Assembly: GCA_043747875.1 (NCBI GenBank)
Contig: JAYTOI010000003.1
Coordinates: forward strand, 1-64,000
Direction of reading: 5' to 3'
DNA from: CADEED01 sp043747875
GTDB taxonomy: Bacteria > Pseudomonadota > Gammaproteobacteria > Steroidobacterales > Steroidobacteraceae
Length of the DNA: 64,000 bases
Shown: one piece after another, positions 7,464 to 16,536 of the stretch
How positions within the stretch are numbered: position 1 is the stretch's first letter
How the letters are laid out: every line of letters begins with the position of its first letter
Program-made: the position numbers and the translations under genes
Notes under the pieces: model-generated
What the model was told of the DNA's origin: nothing
Seen by the model: the letters and a program-made list of their open reading frames with translations, nothing else
The model's database searches: none

Positions 7464-7618
7464 GGGGGCTTGCTAGGGGATCTGAAGAAGGCGCTGGCTG
7501 AGCGGATGCTCAACGGTAAGCTGGACTTGCATTGGAACAACCAGGGGAAGCCGACGCCGGCAACCATCGTAACGGCAGCAGCCCGAAGACCCTCAGCGAG
7601 CTCATTTTCCGAACCTGA
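7464..7618 (+). pseudogene. IS256-type (mutator) transposase N-terminal remnant
   Basis: Frame 1 reads GGLLGDLKKALAERMLNGKLDLHW, matching the start of IS256-family transposases (LKDLTKALxERALxAELxxHLG). After a frameshift near 7545 another frame reads AGNHRNGSSPKTLSELIF and then a stop; GN-RNG-S-KT is the next conserved block of that family. Everything downstream, including the DDE core, is gone. It is a dead fragment of roughly 50 codons, directly before two palindrome copies. Confidence 0.6.
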
Positions 7619-7639
7619 AAAGGCAGTGGAATCCGGCCC

Positions 7640-7662
7640 CAGTCTCATCATTAATGAGACTG
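7640..7662. repeat. Palindrome copy with extended arms
   Basis: CAGTCTCATCATTAATGAGACTG is symmetrical around a CATTA centre, and with the next base on each side the arms are 11 bp and perfect. The inner 17 bp (7643-7659) is a copy of the palindrome seen at 2506, 4038, 4058 and 7699. Confidence 0.55.
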
Positions 7663-7698
7663 GGAGCGCCAAGTGCTTGAAGGGTCAGGAATTGCCAG

Positions 7699-7715
7699 TC
7701 TCATCAATGATGAGA
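7699..7715. repeat. Perfect 17-bp palindrome
   Basis: TCTCATCAATGATGAGA is perfectly self-complementary around a central A and is the best copy of the five-member family. It is followed by TTCGACA, as is the 4058 copy (TCCGACA). It lies 40 bp from the copy at 7643, in a gene-free gap between the IS256 remnant and an NTF2-like gene. Confidence 0.55.
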
Positions 7716-7839
7716 TTCGACAGCGGTATTGCGGCAGCGCATCAATACATAACATTGTTATGCGTGTTGGCTGCGAAGGTAGTTAGGGGCTGTCATCTTC
7801 TACAACGAGTGGCGATGCAGGGGACTCAGCGACCAGAAG

Positions 7840-8340
7840 TCAATTTCTCAATCGATCCAGCACCGGTTCGCTCAGTGACGGTCGCGACAGTAAGTCCTTC
7901 GGCGCGATGACCCCCGCCGCCATCTGCCTATGCAGCTTCCACTTCCACTTCACGCGCTTCCATATCTCGAGCGTGTGCCCGAGCGCATACACGTCACCGT
8001 TTTTCCGACTCTGCGTGAGCCCACCCACGCGCCAGGCTACGTTGTTAGCGATCGTAATCTCGCGACTCGTCGCGTCTATCTTCCCGCGCGTCGCCATTTC
8101 CCGCAACGCTCGTATGGCAGCGTCGCGGCCTGTCACCGTCGACACGTTCGCATCGAGTAGCTCGACGTCCTCGGTCATGGTCGCGTTCAGTGCATCCACG
8201 TCCTGTGCATTGACGGCCGTCGTCCAACGATGGATCGCGGCTTCGAGCGCAACGCGTGGTTCCTCTGCGGCGAGCGCGATCGTGGATGCGAGCAGGCAAC
8301 TCACTACCAATGGTGCGACGAGCCAGAATGCCTTGTTCAT
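7840..8340 (-). CDS. Exported NTF2-like (SnoaL/DUF4440-type) protein
   Basis: The 166-residue product starts MNKAFWLVAPLVVSCLLAST with cleavage expected after ALA. The mature part follows the NTF2-like/DUF4440 plan: ALEAAIHRWTTAVNAQDVDALNATMTEDVELLD, then GRDAAIRALREM, and a C-terminal WKRVKWKWKLHRQMAAG strand. Such cone-shaped folds bind small hydrophobic ligands or act as isomerase-like enzymes; no catalytic residues can be assigned here. The downstream ATG at 8340 is chosen because it starts the signal peptide. The gene lies after the terminator of the subtilase-like gene, so it is probably transcribed on its own. Confidence 0.75.
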   Translation of the reverse strand: MNKAFWLVAPLVVSCLLASTIALAAEEPRVALEAAIHRWTTAVNAQDVDALNATMTEDVELLDANVSTVTGRDAAIRALREMATRGKIDATSREITIANNVAWRVGGLTQSRKNGDVYALGHTLEIWKRVKWKWKLHRQMAAGVIAPKDLLSRPSLSEPVLDRLRN

Positions 8341-8386
8341 GTGCCTAGTAACGCACGAGTTGCGCAATGGGTCTCGCGAAAATGAA

Positions 8387-8416
8387 AAGGCCCGCACCGT
8401 TGCCAGTGCGGGCCTT
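8387..8416 (-). terminator. Intrinsic terminator of the subtilase-like gene
   Basis: A perfect 11-bp stem, AAGGCCCGCAC with GTGCGGGCCTT, closes an 8-base loop. Read on the minus strand, the stem is followed by TTTTCATTTT, the classic U-tract. It lies 31 bp beyond the stop of the gene at 8448-11258. Confidence 0.85.
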
Positions 8417-8447
8417 GCGACCGCTGACGGTCAAGCGTCGAACATTT

Positions 8448-11258
8448 TCAATGGCGCTTCTTCTGCACCGCCTTCACCGCCGCCTCCGCGTTGATGAAGC
8501 CGTAGCCGTCGAGCTGGCTGTATCCGCGCCCGAGCAAGTTGTAGAACTCGCCACGGAACGGGAAGCCGCCTTCGAACTTGCCGAAGAAGCTCGCGCCGCC
8601 CGGGACGAACGTGCCCGAGGGGATCAGCACGCCACCGCCGAGCAGATCCGCGGAGTTGCCTCCCGCGGCGCCGCCCGGACCTGCGACATCGGTTTCGTCG
8701 CGATCGACGCCGAATGACAGCAGGTCACCGCTCCCGAACGTTCCCGGCAAAAACGAGATGTCGAGCTGCTTCCACTGGCCCGCGAGGCCCGGCGCATCCG
8801 CCGGCAGCGAGAAGGTGCCCAGTGCGTCGAGCGGGTTCAGACCGGACGTACGACCGACGACGAATGGCTGACCCGGTGCCGGCAGTGGCGCTGCCCGCTG
8901 GTCGAACACGATGCCGCCCGGCGAGTTGGTCGGATTCGCACCGGTACCGTTGACCGACAGGTTCGCCAGCGCGTGTTTGCCGAAGTGCGTCACGGTGAAG
9001 ACATTCGGATCGAACTGGCTGAACGCGTTCGGATCAGCGGACGCGTTGATCGCGAGGAAGTTGCCCCGCGAAATCCCGAAGCCCCACGAGAAGTAAGGAT
9101 CGAGGTCGTGCGCGAAGGCGCTGTCCTGCAGGATCTCTCGCATCTTCTTGGGTCTGACCGAACCCGGCCCGCCCGCGGCATCCAGCACGAGCGCTGCAAT
9201 CGCTGCGGCATGCGGTGCCGCCGCGCTGGTTCCGAAGAAGTTAGGGAACGTGTCCGCATCGACTGCCGAGTCCGCCGCGAAGAACGTCGTGTTGGCGCCG
9301 TCCATCGCCGCGAGATCCGGCTTCTGCCGGAACTCCGCGTGCCGCAGACGCCGGCTGTTCTTGTCGAAGTAGATCGTCGACGGGCCCGGCGAGGTGAATG
9401 CCTCGGGCACGAACGGCGCGAAGAATGGATAGGCCGCGACACCGATGGCGCCCGCCGCCGAGTTGTGTCCGTAGGTCACCGGATCCAGATAGCTGACGTA
9501 CTCCTGCGGGCTGACGTTTCCGAAGCCGACGTACCGGATCCGGTCCGCGACGAGACGGCTCGGCACCGGCGTATTGGCACGCGCAATCACGATCTGCACG
9601 CTGATCGTCGCGTTGATTCCGCCGAGCTCGGCGGGGCGGTTGGTGAGGGTGTTCTGTTCGGCGAGTGCGCCGATGAACTCTCCGGTGGAACGGAAGAAGA
9701 GCAGGTTGAAGTTCGACAGCACCGGCTCGGGGAGGTCGGCATTCGACACGCGGTACAGGAAGTCGCCACCCTGGGTCGGGATGAAGCTCGAGACACGGAC
9801 GCGGTACGTCCCGGTCTCCGGCAGTTCCAGCGCGGCCGACTCGGGATTGGTGCCGGTGTCCACCGTCCGCAGCAGCACGTTGGTTGGGCTGAACACTTGC
9901 AATACGATGTCCGGAATCGACGTTCCGGACGTCGACGTATCCCCATCGACGAAGACCAGTACCCCCTGGCCTACGCTGCCGCTGAACGTGAAGTCCGCCG
10001 ACCCGCCGGTGGGGACAGTGCCGACGCCCGACGCAAACGGCGCGCCCACGGCCACCGCCGGTTTCGAATCGAACGGCTCGTTCCACTGCAGGACTATGGT
10101 GTTGCTGCCGCCCGCTGTGAAGTTCAGGTTCTGCGCGATGTCGACCGTGCCGTTCGCGTCAAAGTTGTGGAAGCCGCCTGCGTACAATGCCGGGTTCACG
10201 TTGGTGAAGTTCAGGTTCGTGTTCGACCACGAAGTCGAGGTGCCCGGAACGATCCGAATCTTCGAATCGTATGCCTGCGTCGCCGGGCGGTTTCCGGCCG
10301 AGGAGAAGTACGACTTGCCTCTTGCGACGACCTCATCGACTGCCTGCGCGACGATGCCGTCCTGAAAGAACGGTTCATCCAGATAGATGATGTCGTCGAC
10401 GATCACGTCGGCCTCGAAGCCCGCGCGGAAGTTAGGCGCTGCCGGGTCGCCGGCAAGCGCGCGTATGTTGTTGGCGAAGTTCAATTGCCCACCCTGCGCG
10501 GTCGCGAAGCCGAGTTTCGCCTTCGGCGCCAGATCGTGCACGATCTGCGCCATCGCACGACCTTCGTCGCTCCGCGCCGGCGAGTCCTGGAGGACGACGA
10601 CCGGTTCGGTGTTACCGAACGGATTGCCCGCACCCGGCAGATCGCCGCTCGCAATGTCGAGCGCCGCGCTGTTCGGCGCGACGTTGGTGTCGTAGCTGTC
10701 GGACATCACGCCCACCGTGATCCCCGATCCATCTACACCCGCGGGAAGTTTGTCCACACGGTGCTGTACGACGCCCTGGCTGTCGGTGGCGCCGACGTTG
10801 GTGACCATCGGGCTCGACGGCACGATCGCGAGCACACCCTTGGTGCGCGCAATGCTCAGGAGCTGTTCGACCGGGACATACGCCTCGACGAGGCCCGGGC
10901 CGTACGAAAGGTCCGATGCGATGACCTCGACGCCGGCCAGCTGCTGCAGCGAATCGAGTGTCTGCGACGCGGTCGGCGAGCCATCGAGCGAAATGCGAAC
11001 GAGTGCGCGGTTGGCATCGTCGAACTGCACGGGCGAGGTCACCGTCACCTCCGGTTCTCCGCTCGCTGCGGCAGTGCGCGCAGACGCGCGGGCCGCGACC
11101 GGTGGTGCGACGAGTTGCCTCAGGCCCTCACCGAGATTTGCGGCTTCATCGGCCGCCAACGCCAACGCCGTCGCCGGCGCGAGCACGAGACCCAAGGCGA
11201 TCGACAGCCCCAGCCGCGCGAGCTTTGCCGCGCTGGCTAGTCCTTCCTGACTTTTCAT
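8448..11258 (-). CDS. Large secreted subtilase-like protein with Asp-Glu-Ser set
   Basis: The 936-residue product begins MKSQEGLASAAKLARLGLSI and has an Ala-rich export signal to about residue 36. A propeptide-like region (70-165) is followed by a peptidase S8-like core. Asp187 lies in GVMSDSYD and Ser678 in GTSAAAPHAAAIAAL. The HGT motif that normally supplies His is replaced by SDEGRAMAQIVHD, with Glu232, giving a Ser-Glu-Asp set like sedolisins. A long beta-rich insert (about 330-560) including an ETGTYRVRVSSF strand resembles a PPC/PA-type module. The C-terminus is Gly-rich. The start at 11258 follows TAGGGACT; a TTG at 11291 is less likely. The subtilase frame is clear, but proteolytic activity is inferred. 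Confidence 0.75.
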   Translation of the reverse strand: MKSQEGLASAAKLARLGLSIALGLVLAPATALALAADEAANLGEGLRQLVAPPVAARASARTAAASGEPEVTVTSPVQFDDANRALVRISLDGSPTASQTLDSLQQLAGVEVIASDLSYGPGLVEAYVPVEQLLSIARTKGVLAIVPSSPMVTNVGATDSQGVVQHRVDKLPAGVDGSGITVGVMSDSYDTNVAPNSAALDIASGDLPGAGNPFGNTEPVVVLQDSPARSDEGRAMAQIVHDLAPKAKLGFATAQGGQLNFANNIRALAGDPAAPNFRAGFEADVIVDDIIYLDEPFFQDGIVAQAVDEVVARGKSYFSSAGNRPATQAYDSKIRIVPGTSTSWSNTNLNFTNVNPALYAGGFHNFDANGTVDIAQNLNFTAGGSNTIVLQWNEPFDSKPAVAVGAPFASGVGTVPTGGSADFTFSGSVGQGVLVFVDGDTSTSGTSIPDIVLQVFSPTNVLLRTVDTGTNPESAALELPETGTYRVRVSSFIPTQGGDFLYRVSNADLPEPVLSNFNLLFFRSTGEFIGALAEQNTLTNRPAELGGINATISVQIVIARANTPVPSRLVADRIRYVGFGNVSPQEYVSYLDPVTYGHNSAAGAIGVAAYPFFAPFVPEAFTSPGPSTIYFDKNSRRLRHAEFRQKPDLAAMDGANTTFFAADSAVDADTFPNFFGTSAAAPHAAAIAALVLDAAGGPGSVRPKKMREILQDSAFAHDLDPYFSWGFGISRGNFLAINASADPNAFSQFDPNVFTVTHFGKHALANLSVNGTGANPTNSPGGIVFDQRAAPLPAPGQPFVVGRTSGLNPLDALGTFSLPADAPGLAGQWKQLDISFLPGTFGSGDLLSFGVDRDETDVAGPGGAAGGNSADLLGGGVLIPSGTFVPGGASFFGKFEGGFPFRGEFYNLLGRGYSQLDGYGFINAEAAVKAVQKKRH

Positions 11259-11559
11259 GTTTTTAGTCCCTAGTTGTTCGTAGGTGGGCAATCACGCAGC
11301 TGCCGGACGCGTGCTCTTCTTATTTGCGGGCACACGGGACAGTCGAACATGATCGCCGATGGAGACTGAAACTACGCCAGCGCCTGCGACGATTCAACAC
11401 GGCAACGCGTCACCTGGTGCGCAACGCTGCGTTGCGCCCCAATGCGACCAAACGACGGGTATGGGCGTTCAGCCGACGCCGACCGACTCTGTTCACTGCC
11501 GGGGTTCACCGCTGGAGTTACCGCGGGTGACGAGTGAGAGCGCCCGGCGAGGCCAGTTT
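11259..11559. other. Intergenic region, no gene recognised
   Basis: This 300-bp gap separates two minus-strand genes and should contain the promoter of the subtilase-like gene. The short frames here (for example 11324-11530) are Arg/Pro/Thr-rich and lack ribosome binding sites. No repeat or hairpin stands out. Confidence 0.4.
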
Positions 11560-12699
11560 TCAGCGCGGATGGCGGATACGCCACGCCGGATACTCCTCTT
11601 CTAAGAGCGCCGCGGGCCAGGTTCCGAACCACGCGTAGCCGCTGCGGCGTTCGGGATGCACTTCTGAAAAGTCTTTCACGCGCACACTGTCACGGTTCGC
11701 GAGCACGATACTGTTGTCCTCGAGGTCGTAGAAGCGCGCCCACAGCGGCGGCGCGTTGGCGTCCTGCACCAGGCGGTGGTCGAATGTCGCGACGTGAAAC
11801 TGATACTGCACGGGTTTGGACAGCGACACCTTCTCGAGTCTGGCTCCCCGCATCTGCGAGCGACCCAGCCAGGCCACCGCGCTTTCGATTGAATTGACCT
11901 GTGCGGCACTGGGTTGCTGAATGCTCATCAGGTAGCGAAGCATCTCGACCGTTTCCTGCGAAACGATGGACGGAAGCTCGAACGCACGGCCCTGGGCCGG
12001 CCGCAGCGTTGCAGGATCGTATTGGCCTGCCCAGCCCGTGAGCTCGCCATCTTGCACGACCTGCAGTCTCAGCACGCACTCGTCACCCCGGTCGACAGCT
12101 GCCTGTGCCCGCGCGCGTGTCGCCGCATCGACATAGCCGAATGGATCGGCACCCGCGGAGATCTTGCGCAGCATTCGTAACAGCCCCGAAGTCACTTCAT
12201 CGGCGATCGTGATGAAACGGTGATAACTCGCCGTGCCGGGTACCGTATGCGGCCATCCGCCGCAGCTCGCGATCTGTTGCGCGAGCGCATAGTCGAGCCC
12301 TCGCGCAGCCGCATCGCGATAGGCGGTGCGTCGGGTCTGTTCGAACGCCGCCGCGAGGTATTCGATCTGAGAGTAGATGTTTCGATTGTCGAAGCTGCCG
12401 AGGGCCTGCGCCTTCTCGGCGACCAGCGCCGCCTTTTCCGTGGCGCCGAGTATCCGCGCCGGATCCCGATTCTCGATCCATCCACCGTTGTCACGCTGAT
12501 AAAGCAGCAGGTTGTCAGCGATCTCGGAGATCTGCCGCGGCTGGTAGCGTGCGTAATCCTTGCCGTGACGATCTTGCCAGTGCTTGATGCCGTCGCTGAA
12601 TGCCGCCAGCGAGATGGGCTGGCTCTGCGTATCGGCGTGCGTTACCGGACGACACACGAGCAACAACAAAGAGGCGGCAACGACACGGGCGGTGCTCAT
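11560..12699 (-). CDS. pelA: Pectate lyase, PL10 family
   Basis: The 379-residue product has a Sec signal (MSTARVVAASLLLLVC). It carries PL10 landmarks: LLLYQRDNGGWIENRDP, then YSQIEYLAAAFEQT and AAARGLDYALAQQIASCGGWPH, and SYHRFITIADEVTSGLLRML, the toroid repeats that line the pectate-binding cleft. PL10 enzymes cleave polygalacturonate by Ca-dependent beta-elimination. The ATG at 12699 is preferred over 12747 because it starts the signal peptide. It is divergent from the GH140-like gene and is the first pectin-directed enzyme of the window. The usual length of the catalytic module is about 330 residues, so it is complete. Confidence 0.8.
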   Translation of the reverse strand: MSTARVVAASLLLLVCRPVTHADTQSQPISLAAFSDGIKHWQDRHGKDYARYQPRQISEIADNLLLYQRDNGGWIENRDPARILGATEKAALVAEKAQALGSFDNRNIYSQIEYLAAAFEQTRRTAYRDAAARGLDYALAQQIASCGGWPHTVPGTASYHRFITIADEVTSGLLRMLRKISAGADPFGYVDAATRARAQAAVDRGDECVLRLQVVQDGELTGWAGQYDPATLRPAQGRAFELPSIVSQETVEMLRYLMSIQQPSAAQVNSIESAVAWLGRSQMRGARLEKVSLSKPVQYQFHVATFDHRLVQDANAPPLWARFYDLEDNSIVLANRDSVRVKDFSEVHPERRSGYAWFGTWPAALLEEEYPAWRIRHPR

Positions 12700-12984
12700 G
12701 GGACAAACCTGCTTCGACCTTGCCTGGACAGCGGCGGCGCGAGTCATAGCAGATCGCGAAGCAGGCTGTCACGCAGTGGAAGGTTCGCCGCCCGGGTAGC
12801 CAATCGTGCAGATCTCGAAAGTCAAGCATGCCGCAAGGGTTGGCAGGCTAGTTAGCCATGCACCGATGCCGCGCTAGCAGCGTGTGTTAGGCAAACCCTG
12901 GGTAACTACGTAGGAATCCTCCTTCAGCATGTCGCCAATTGGAGGCAGACGGAATCAGCCGCGCGACCCCTATGATCGCCGCCC

Positions 12985-15282
12985 ATGAAAACAACATTGC
13001 GATTCGCGCTGCTTGCGCTTGCGGTCATCTTCACCACACCGGCTGTTGCTCAGCGTTCGCCGACCGTCACGATCAGCGCCAGTCCGCAATCCATCGGTTC
13101 CGGGGGCACCAGCACGCTGACCTGGTCCAGCAATCGCGCGACGTCCTGCTCGGCATCGGGCGCCTGGAGCGGCTCGAAGGCGCTGTCGGGAAGTCAGGGC
13201 ACCGGCGCGTTGAATGCCAGCGCCACCTATACGATCAGTTGTTCGAATTCCCGCGGCACAGCTCGAGCGAGTACTACCGTTACCGTTGCGGGCACGGGCA
13301 CGACTCCGCCGCCGACCGTTACGTTGTCCGCGTCGCCGACGACTATCACCAGCGGCAACGCCAGCACATTGACGTGGACGTCCACCAACGCGAGCTCGTG
13401 CACTGCGTCGGGCGGCTGGAGCGGGTCGAGGGCAATTTCAGGACATGAAAGCACGGGCGGTATGACTGCCAATGCCACCTTCACGCTGCGTTGTACGGGT
13501 GCCGGAGGCACGGCAGAGGCGAGTGCGCCCGTCGTCGTCGAAGGCACGACCCCGACGCCGGCGCCGACCGTCACGTTGTCCGCGTCGCCCACTACTCTCA
13601 CCAGCGGCAACGCCAGCACGTTGACGTGGTCATCCACCAACGCAACTTCCTGCACGACCTCGGGAGGCTGGAGCGGCACGAAGGCGGTGTCTGGAACCGC
13701 GAGCACCGGCGCATTGAGCGCCAGCGCCACGTTCACGCTGAGCTGCAGCGGTGCCGGCGGCACCGCGCAGTCGACTGCGTCCGTTGCGGTCACGAGCACG
13801 ACCCCGGCGCCGACCGTCACGTTGTCCGCGTCGCCGACCACGGTCAGCAGCGGTGCGAGCAGCACGTTGACGTGGACGTCGACCAACGCAAGCTCCTGCA
13901 CCGCGTCGGGAGGCTGGAGCGGAGCCAAGGCAACCGCCGGTAGTCAGAGCACGGCCGCGCTGACCAACGCATCCACGTTCACCTTGAGCTGCACCGGCAC
14001 CGGGGGCACGGGCCAGGCCAGCGTCACGGTGAGCCTCCTGGGCGCCACCGGCATCTATCCACTGCACGTCGAGGCGGGCAAACGATACCTGCTGGATGCG
14101 CAGAACCGTCCGTTCCTGATCCAGGGTGATGCGCCCTGGTCGCTGATCGCGCGACTGACGCGAGAGAACGTCGACCTGTATCTCGAGACCCGGCGTCAAC
14201 AGGGTTTCAACACGGTGATGGTCAACCTGATCGAACACGAGTTCACGGACAATCCGCCTAACAACGCCTATGGCGCGGGTCCGTTCACCCGGGCGGGCGA
14301 TTTCAGCACGCCCAACGAGAGCTACTTCGCGCATGCGGAATACGTGATCGCGAAGGCGAGCGAGAAAGGCATACTGGTGCTGCTGACACCGGCCTACATG
14401 GGATTTCAGGGTGGCAACGAAGGCTGGTACTCGGAAATGCGCTCCAATGGCGTTACCAAGCTGCGCGCCTACGGCCAGTGGGTCGCGAGCCGGTTCAGGA
14501 ACCACGACAACATCATCTGGCTTCAGGGCGGCGACTACGACCCGCCCGACAAGACGCTGGCGCGCGCGATCGCGAATGGCATTCGCGACGTCGACACCGT
14601 CGGCAGATGGTTGCAGACGTTTCATGGCGGTCGCGGCACCGGAGCGCTCGAATTCCTGAACACGACGTCGGATCCGTGGTTGAACGTCAACAACATCTAT
14701 ACCGACGCGCACACTGTCGTCAGCGAGGCGCTTGCGCAGTATTCCGGTTCGGCGATGCCGTTCTTCCTGATCGAAGCGGCCTACGAAAACACCGACACCG
14801 ACGGTGCGGGAGTTCGCGCGCAGGCGTACCAGGCGGTGCTGTCCGGCGGCGTTGGCCAGATCATGGGCAACCTTACAGTCTGGCCTTTCAGCAGCGGCTG
14901 GCAGGGCGAGCTCGATTCGACCGGAGCCTCGACGCTCGGCTATCTACCGAGACTCTTCAGCTCCACCGGCATCGCGTGGTGGAACCTGGTGCCCGACAGC
15001 AATGGCACCGTGCTCACGTCGAGTCCGGGGTCCGGGATCGATCGCGCAGTCGCCGCGCGTGCGAACGATGGCAGCGCCGTGCTGGCATTCACCGCCGTCA
15101 GCAAGACACTGACTATCGACCTGACGAAGCTCGCGGGTCCGAACGTCGGTGCTCGCTGGTTCAATCCCGCCACGGGGGTTTTCACGGCCATCGGCGGTTC
15201 CCCGTTCGCGAACACCGGCAGCCGTTCGTTTGCCGCGCCGTCCGGACGCGATTCGGTGCTGGTACTGCAATCTCAGCCCTGA
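12985..15282 (+). CDS. Secreted Ig-repeat protein with GH140/DUF4038-like glycosidase domain
   Basis: The 765-residue product has a Sec signal (MKTTLRFALLALAVIFTTPAVAQ). Four tandem repeats of about 80 residues follow (25-350); each contains PTVTLSASPTT, GNASTLTW and CTASGGWSG or close variants. The catalytic region (about 355-650) begins HVEAGKRYLLDAQNRPFLIQGDAPWSLI and includes IEHEF, IIWLQGGDYDPP and FFLIEAAYEN, matching the DUF4038 apiosidase-like TIM barrel (GH140). The C-terminal 90 residues resemble the putative collagen-binding domain often attached to DUF4038. GH140 enzymes act on rhamnogalacturonan-II apiose links, but DUF4038 substrates vary. The Ig repeats probably aid surface display or substrate binding. 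Confidence 0.75.
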   Translation: MKTTLRFALLALAVIFTTPAVAQRSPTVTISASPQSIGSGGTSTLTWSSNRATSCSASGAWSGSKALSGSQGTGALNASATYTISCSNSRGTARASTTVTVAGTGTTPPPTVTLSASPTTITSGNASTLTWTSTNASSCTASGGWSGSRAISGHESTGGMTANATFTLRCTGAGGTAEASAPVVVEGTTPTPAPTVTLSASPTTLTSGNASTLTWSSTNATSCTTSGGWSGTKAVSGTASTGALSASATFTLSCSGAGGTAQSTASVAVTSTTPAPTVTLSASPTTVSSGASSTLTWTSTNASSCTASGGWSGAKATAGSQSTAALTNASTFTLSCTGTGGTGQASVTVSLLGATGIYPLHVEAGKRYLLDAQNRPFLIQGDAPWSLIARLTRENVDLYLETRRQQGFNTVMVNLIEHEFTDNPPNNAYGAGPFTRAGDFSTPNESYFAHAEYVIAKASEKGILVLLTPAYMGFQGGNEGWYSEMRSNGVTKLRAYGQWVASRFRNHDNIIWLQGGDYDPPDKTLARAIANGIRDVDTVGRWLQTFHGGRGTGALEFLNTTSDPWLNVNNIYTDAHTVVSEALAQYSGSAMPFFLIEAAYENTDTDGAGVRAQAYQAVLSGGVGQIMGNLTVWPFSSGWQGELDSTGASTLGYLPRLFSSTGIAWWNLVPDSNGTVLTSSPGSGIDRAVAARANDGSAVLAFTAVSKTLTIDLTKLAGPNVGARWFNPATGVFTAIGGSPFANTGSRSFAAPSGRDSVLVLQSQP

Positions 15283-15426
15283 GCGCGCGCATCCCCGACA
15301 AGGCTCGTCTCGAGCTCGGAGACCTGGTGCATTGCGGCGATGCAGCGCCGTCGAGAACCCACGCGGAACGTGTCTGCTAAGTTAGGATGGACGCCATCAA
15401 CCTCGATCGCGGCAAGGAGAGGTCAG

Positions 15427-15924
15427 ATGCCAGTCAGCTATGCGTATCCCAACGGAACACTATTCGAGATCGAGAAAGATTGGCTCATCGCGGCGGGGAT
15501 CATGATCGATGGGCAGGGTGCCTGGGGACGCGGCAACGATCTTCACCACGCTCTTGCGCAGCCTGATTACCTCGGGCCGGGGCAGGAGATCATCACCCCG
15601 CACATCGGCGATTTCGTACAACCCGAAAGACCGGAGGCATACCGGCTGGTGGATAAGGATCGACTGATCTCCATTCTGAACGCATTCAGAGCGAGGACTG
15701 CGCTTCCGCCCTGCACGGCCGAACGCAGTTACAAACCTTCCATGAATGGCCGGACTGGTCGCGGCATCGTGGTCAAGAATGGGTTTCACCGATTTCATGC
15801 GTCCATAATCTATGGCTACTCTCATTTGCCTGTGCTCATCGACAAGCAAGTCGTTGTCGCACCGGTGATCGACGTCTCGACGCGGCCGAAGTACGTTCCG
15901 CCGGGGCTCCGAGACAAGAAGTAG
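15427..15924 (+). CDS. Small cytoplasmic protein with ParB/sulfiredoxin-like motif
   Basis: The ATG at 15427 follows AAGGAGAGG, an excellent ribosome binding site; the upstream-extended frame is not needed. The 165-residue product has no signal sequence. VVKNGFHRFHASIIYGYSHL resembles the 'dGxHR..A' loop of ParB/Srx-fold proteins, which is the only hint of function. The C-terminus is Pro/Lys-rich. It has no obvious operon partner; the next gene starts 83 bp downstream. Confidence 0.6.
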   Translation: MPVSYAYPNGTLFEIEKDWLIAAGIMIDGQGAWGRGNDLHHALAQPDYLGPGQEIITPHIGDFVQPERPEAYRLVDKDRLISILNAFRARTALPPCTAERSYKPSMNGRTGRGIVVKNGFHRFHASIIYGYSHLPVLIDKQVVVAPVIDVSTRPKYVPPGLRDKK

Positions 15925-16007
15925 CACCGCTTCCAGTCTGATCATCAGGCCGCTGCGCCTTCTCGATCGAGCCAATGCGCGGGCTCATGTCTGATAGTGA
16001 GGTATCG

Positions 16008-16481
16008 ATGATCACGTTCGAGACGTTGGATCGCGTTGCCGATAACGTAAATCCGGTCTTCGGGGTCTTCACGCTGGCATGGGCGTGGGTAGTTCGCAAG
16101 CGGTCGGGTCACGGAGGACTGTTCGGCAATGCGTTCACCCTGTTGTCGGTCGCCGCCGTTTATGCATTGCAGTGGATAGACAACCGGCTGCACCTCTGGA
16201 GCAGGATGAGCCTCGACTACAGCACGCACACGGCGGTGTGCACGGCGCTCATCGTGTCGCTCTTCTGGATGGACCGGCGCGCCGGCATCGGGGGAATCGT
16301 GCTCGGCGTCGGGTACGTGGTACTGATGCGCTACCAGAACTATCACAGCCTGGCCGACATCATGACCACCGCGGCGGTCCTGGTTGCCATCAGCATGGCG
16401 TGTTGGTGGTCAGGGTCGAAGGTCCTGCAGCAAGCACCGGTGCCGGCTAGAGGGAAATCATCAGCGTTCCCACGACCGTAA
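16008..16481 (+). CDS. Small integral membrane protein, PAP2-like
   Basis: The ATG at 16008 follows GTGAGGT at 5 bases; upstream ATGs at 15975 and 15987 lack a site. The 157-residue product has about four membrane segments. STHTAVCTALIVSLF and later NYHSLADIMTTAAVL recall the histidine-bearing C-terminal motifs of PAP2 phosphatases, but the N-terminal KxxxxxxRP motif is missing, so catalytic activity is doubtful. It converges with the hydrolase gene at 16537. Confidence 0.6.
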   Translation: MITFETLDRVADNVNPVFGVFTLAWAWVVRKRSGHGGLFGNAFTLLSVAAVYALQWIDNRLHLWSRMSLDYSTHTAVCTALIVSLFWMDRRAGIGGIVLGVGYVVLMRYQNYHSLADIMTTAAVLVAISMACWWSGSKVLQQAPVPARGKSSAFPRP

Positions 16482-16483
16482 GC

Positions 16484-16518
16484 GGTCCCCACCCCGGAAT
16501 ATTGCCGGGATGGGGACC
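16484..16518. terminator. Stem-loop between convergent genes
   Basis: GGTCCCCACCCCGG pairs with CCGGGATGGGGACC (13 of 14 positions) around a 7-base AATATTG loop. It lies between the convergent ends of the PAP2-like gene and the alpha/beta hydrolase gene. There is no clear U-tract, so termination is plausible but unproven. Confidence 0.55.
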
Positions 16519-16536
16519 CGCGAGTTCCTTGCAGGA

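Noticed and set aside
8973..11240. 755-residue plus-strand frame
   Set aside because: It is the mirror frame of the GC-rich subtilase-like gene; the Arg/Val/Glu-rich translation has no domain and no ribosome binding site.
13030..14035. Tandem repeats as a possible CRISPR or satellite array
   Set aside because: The repeats are of about 240 bp and in frame, encoding four Ig-like domains of one secreted protein.
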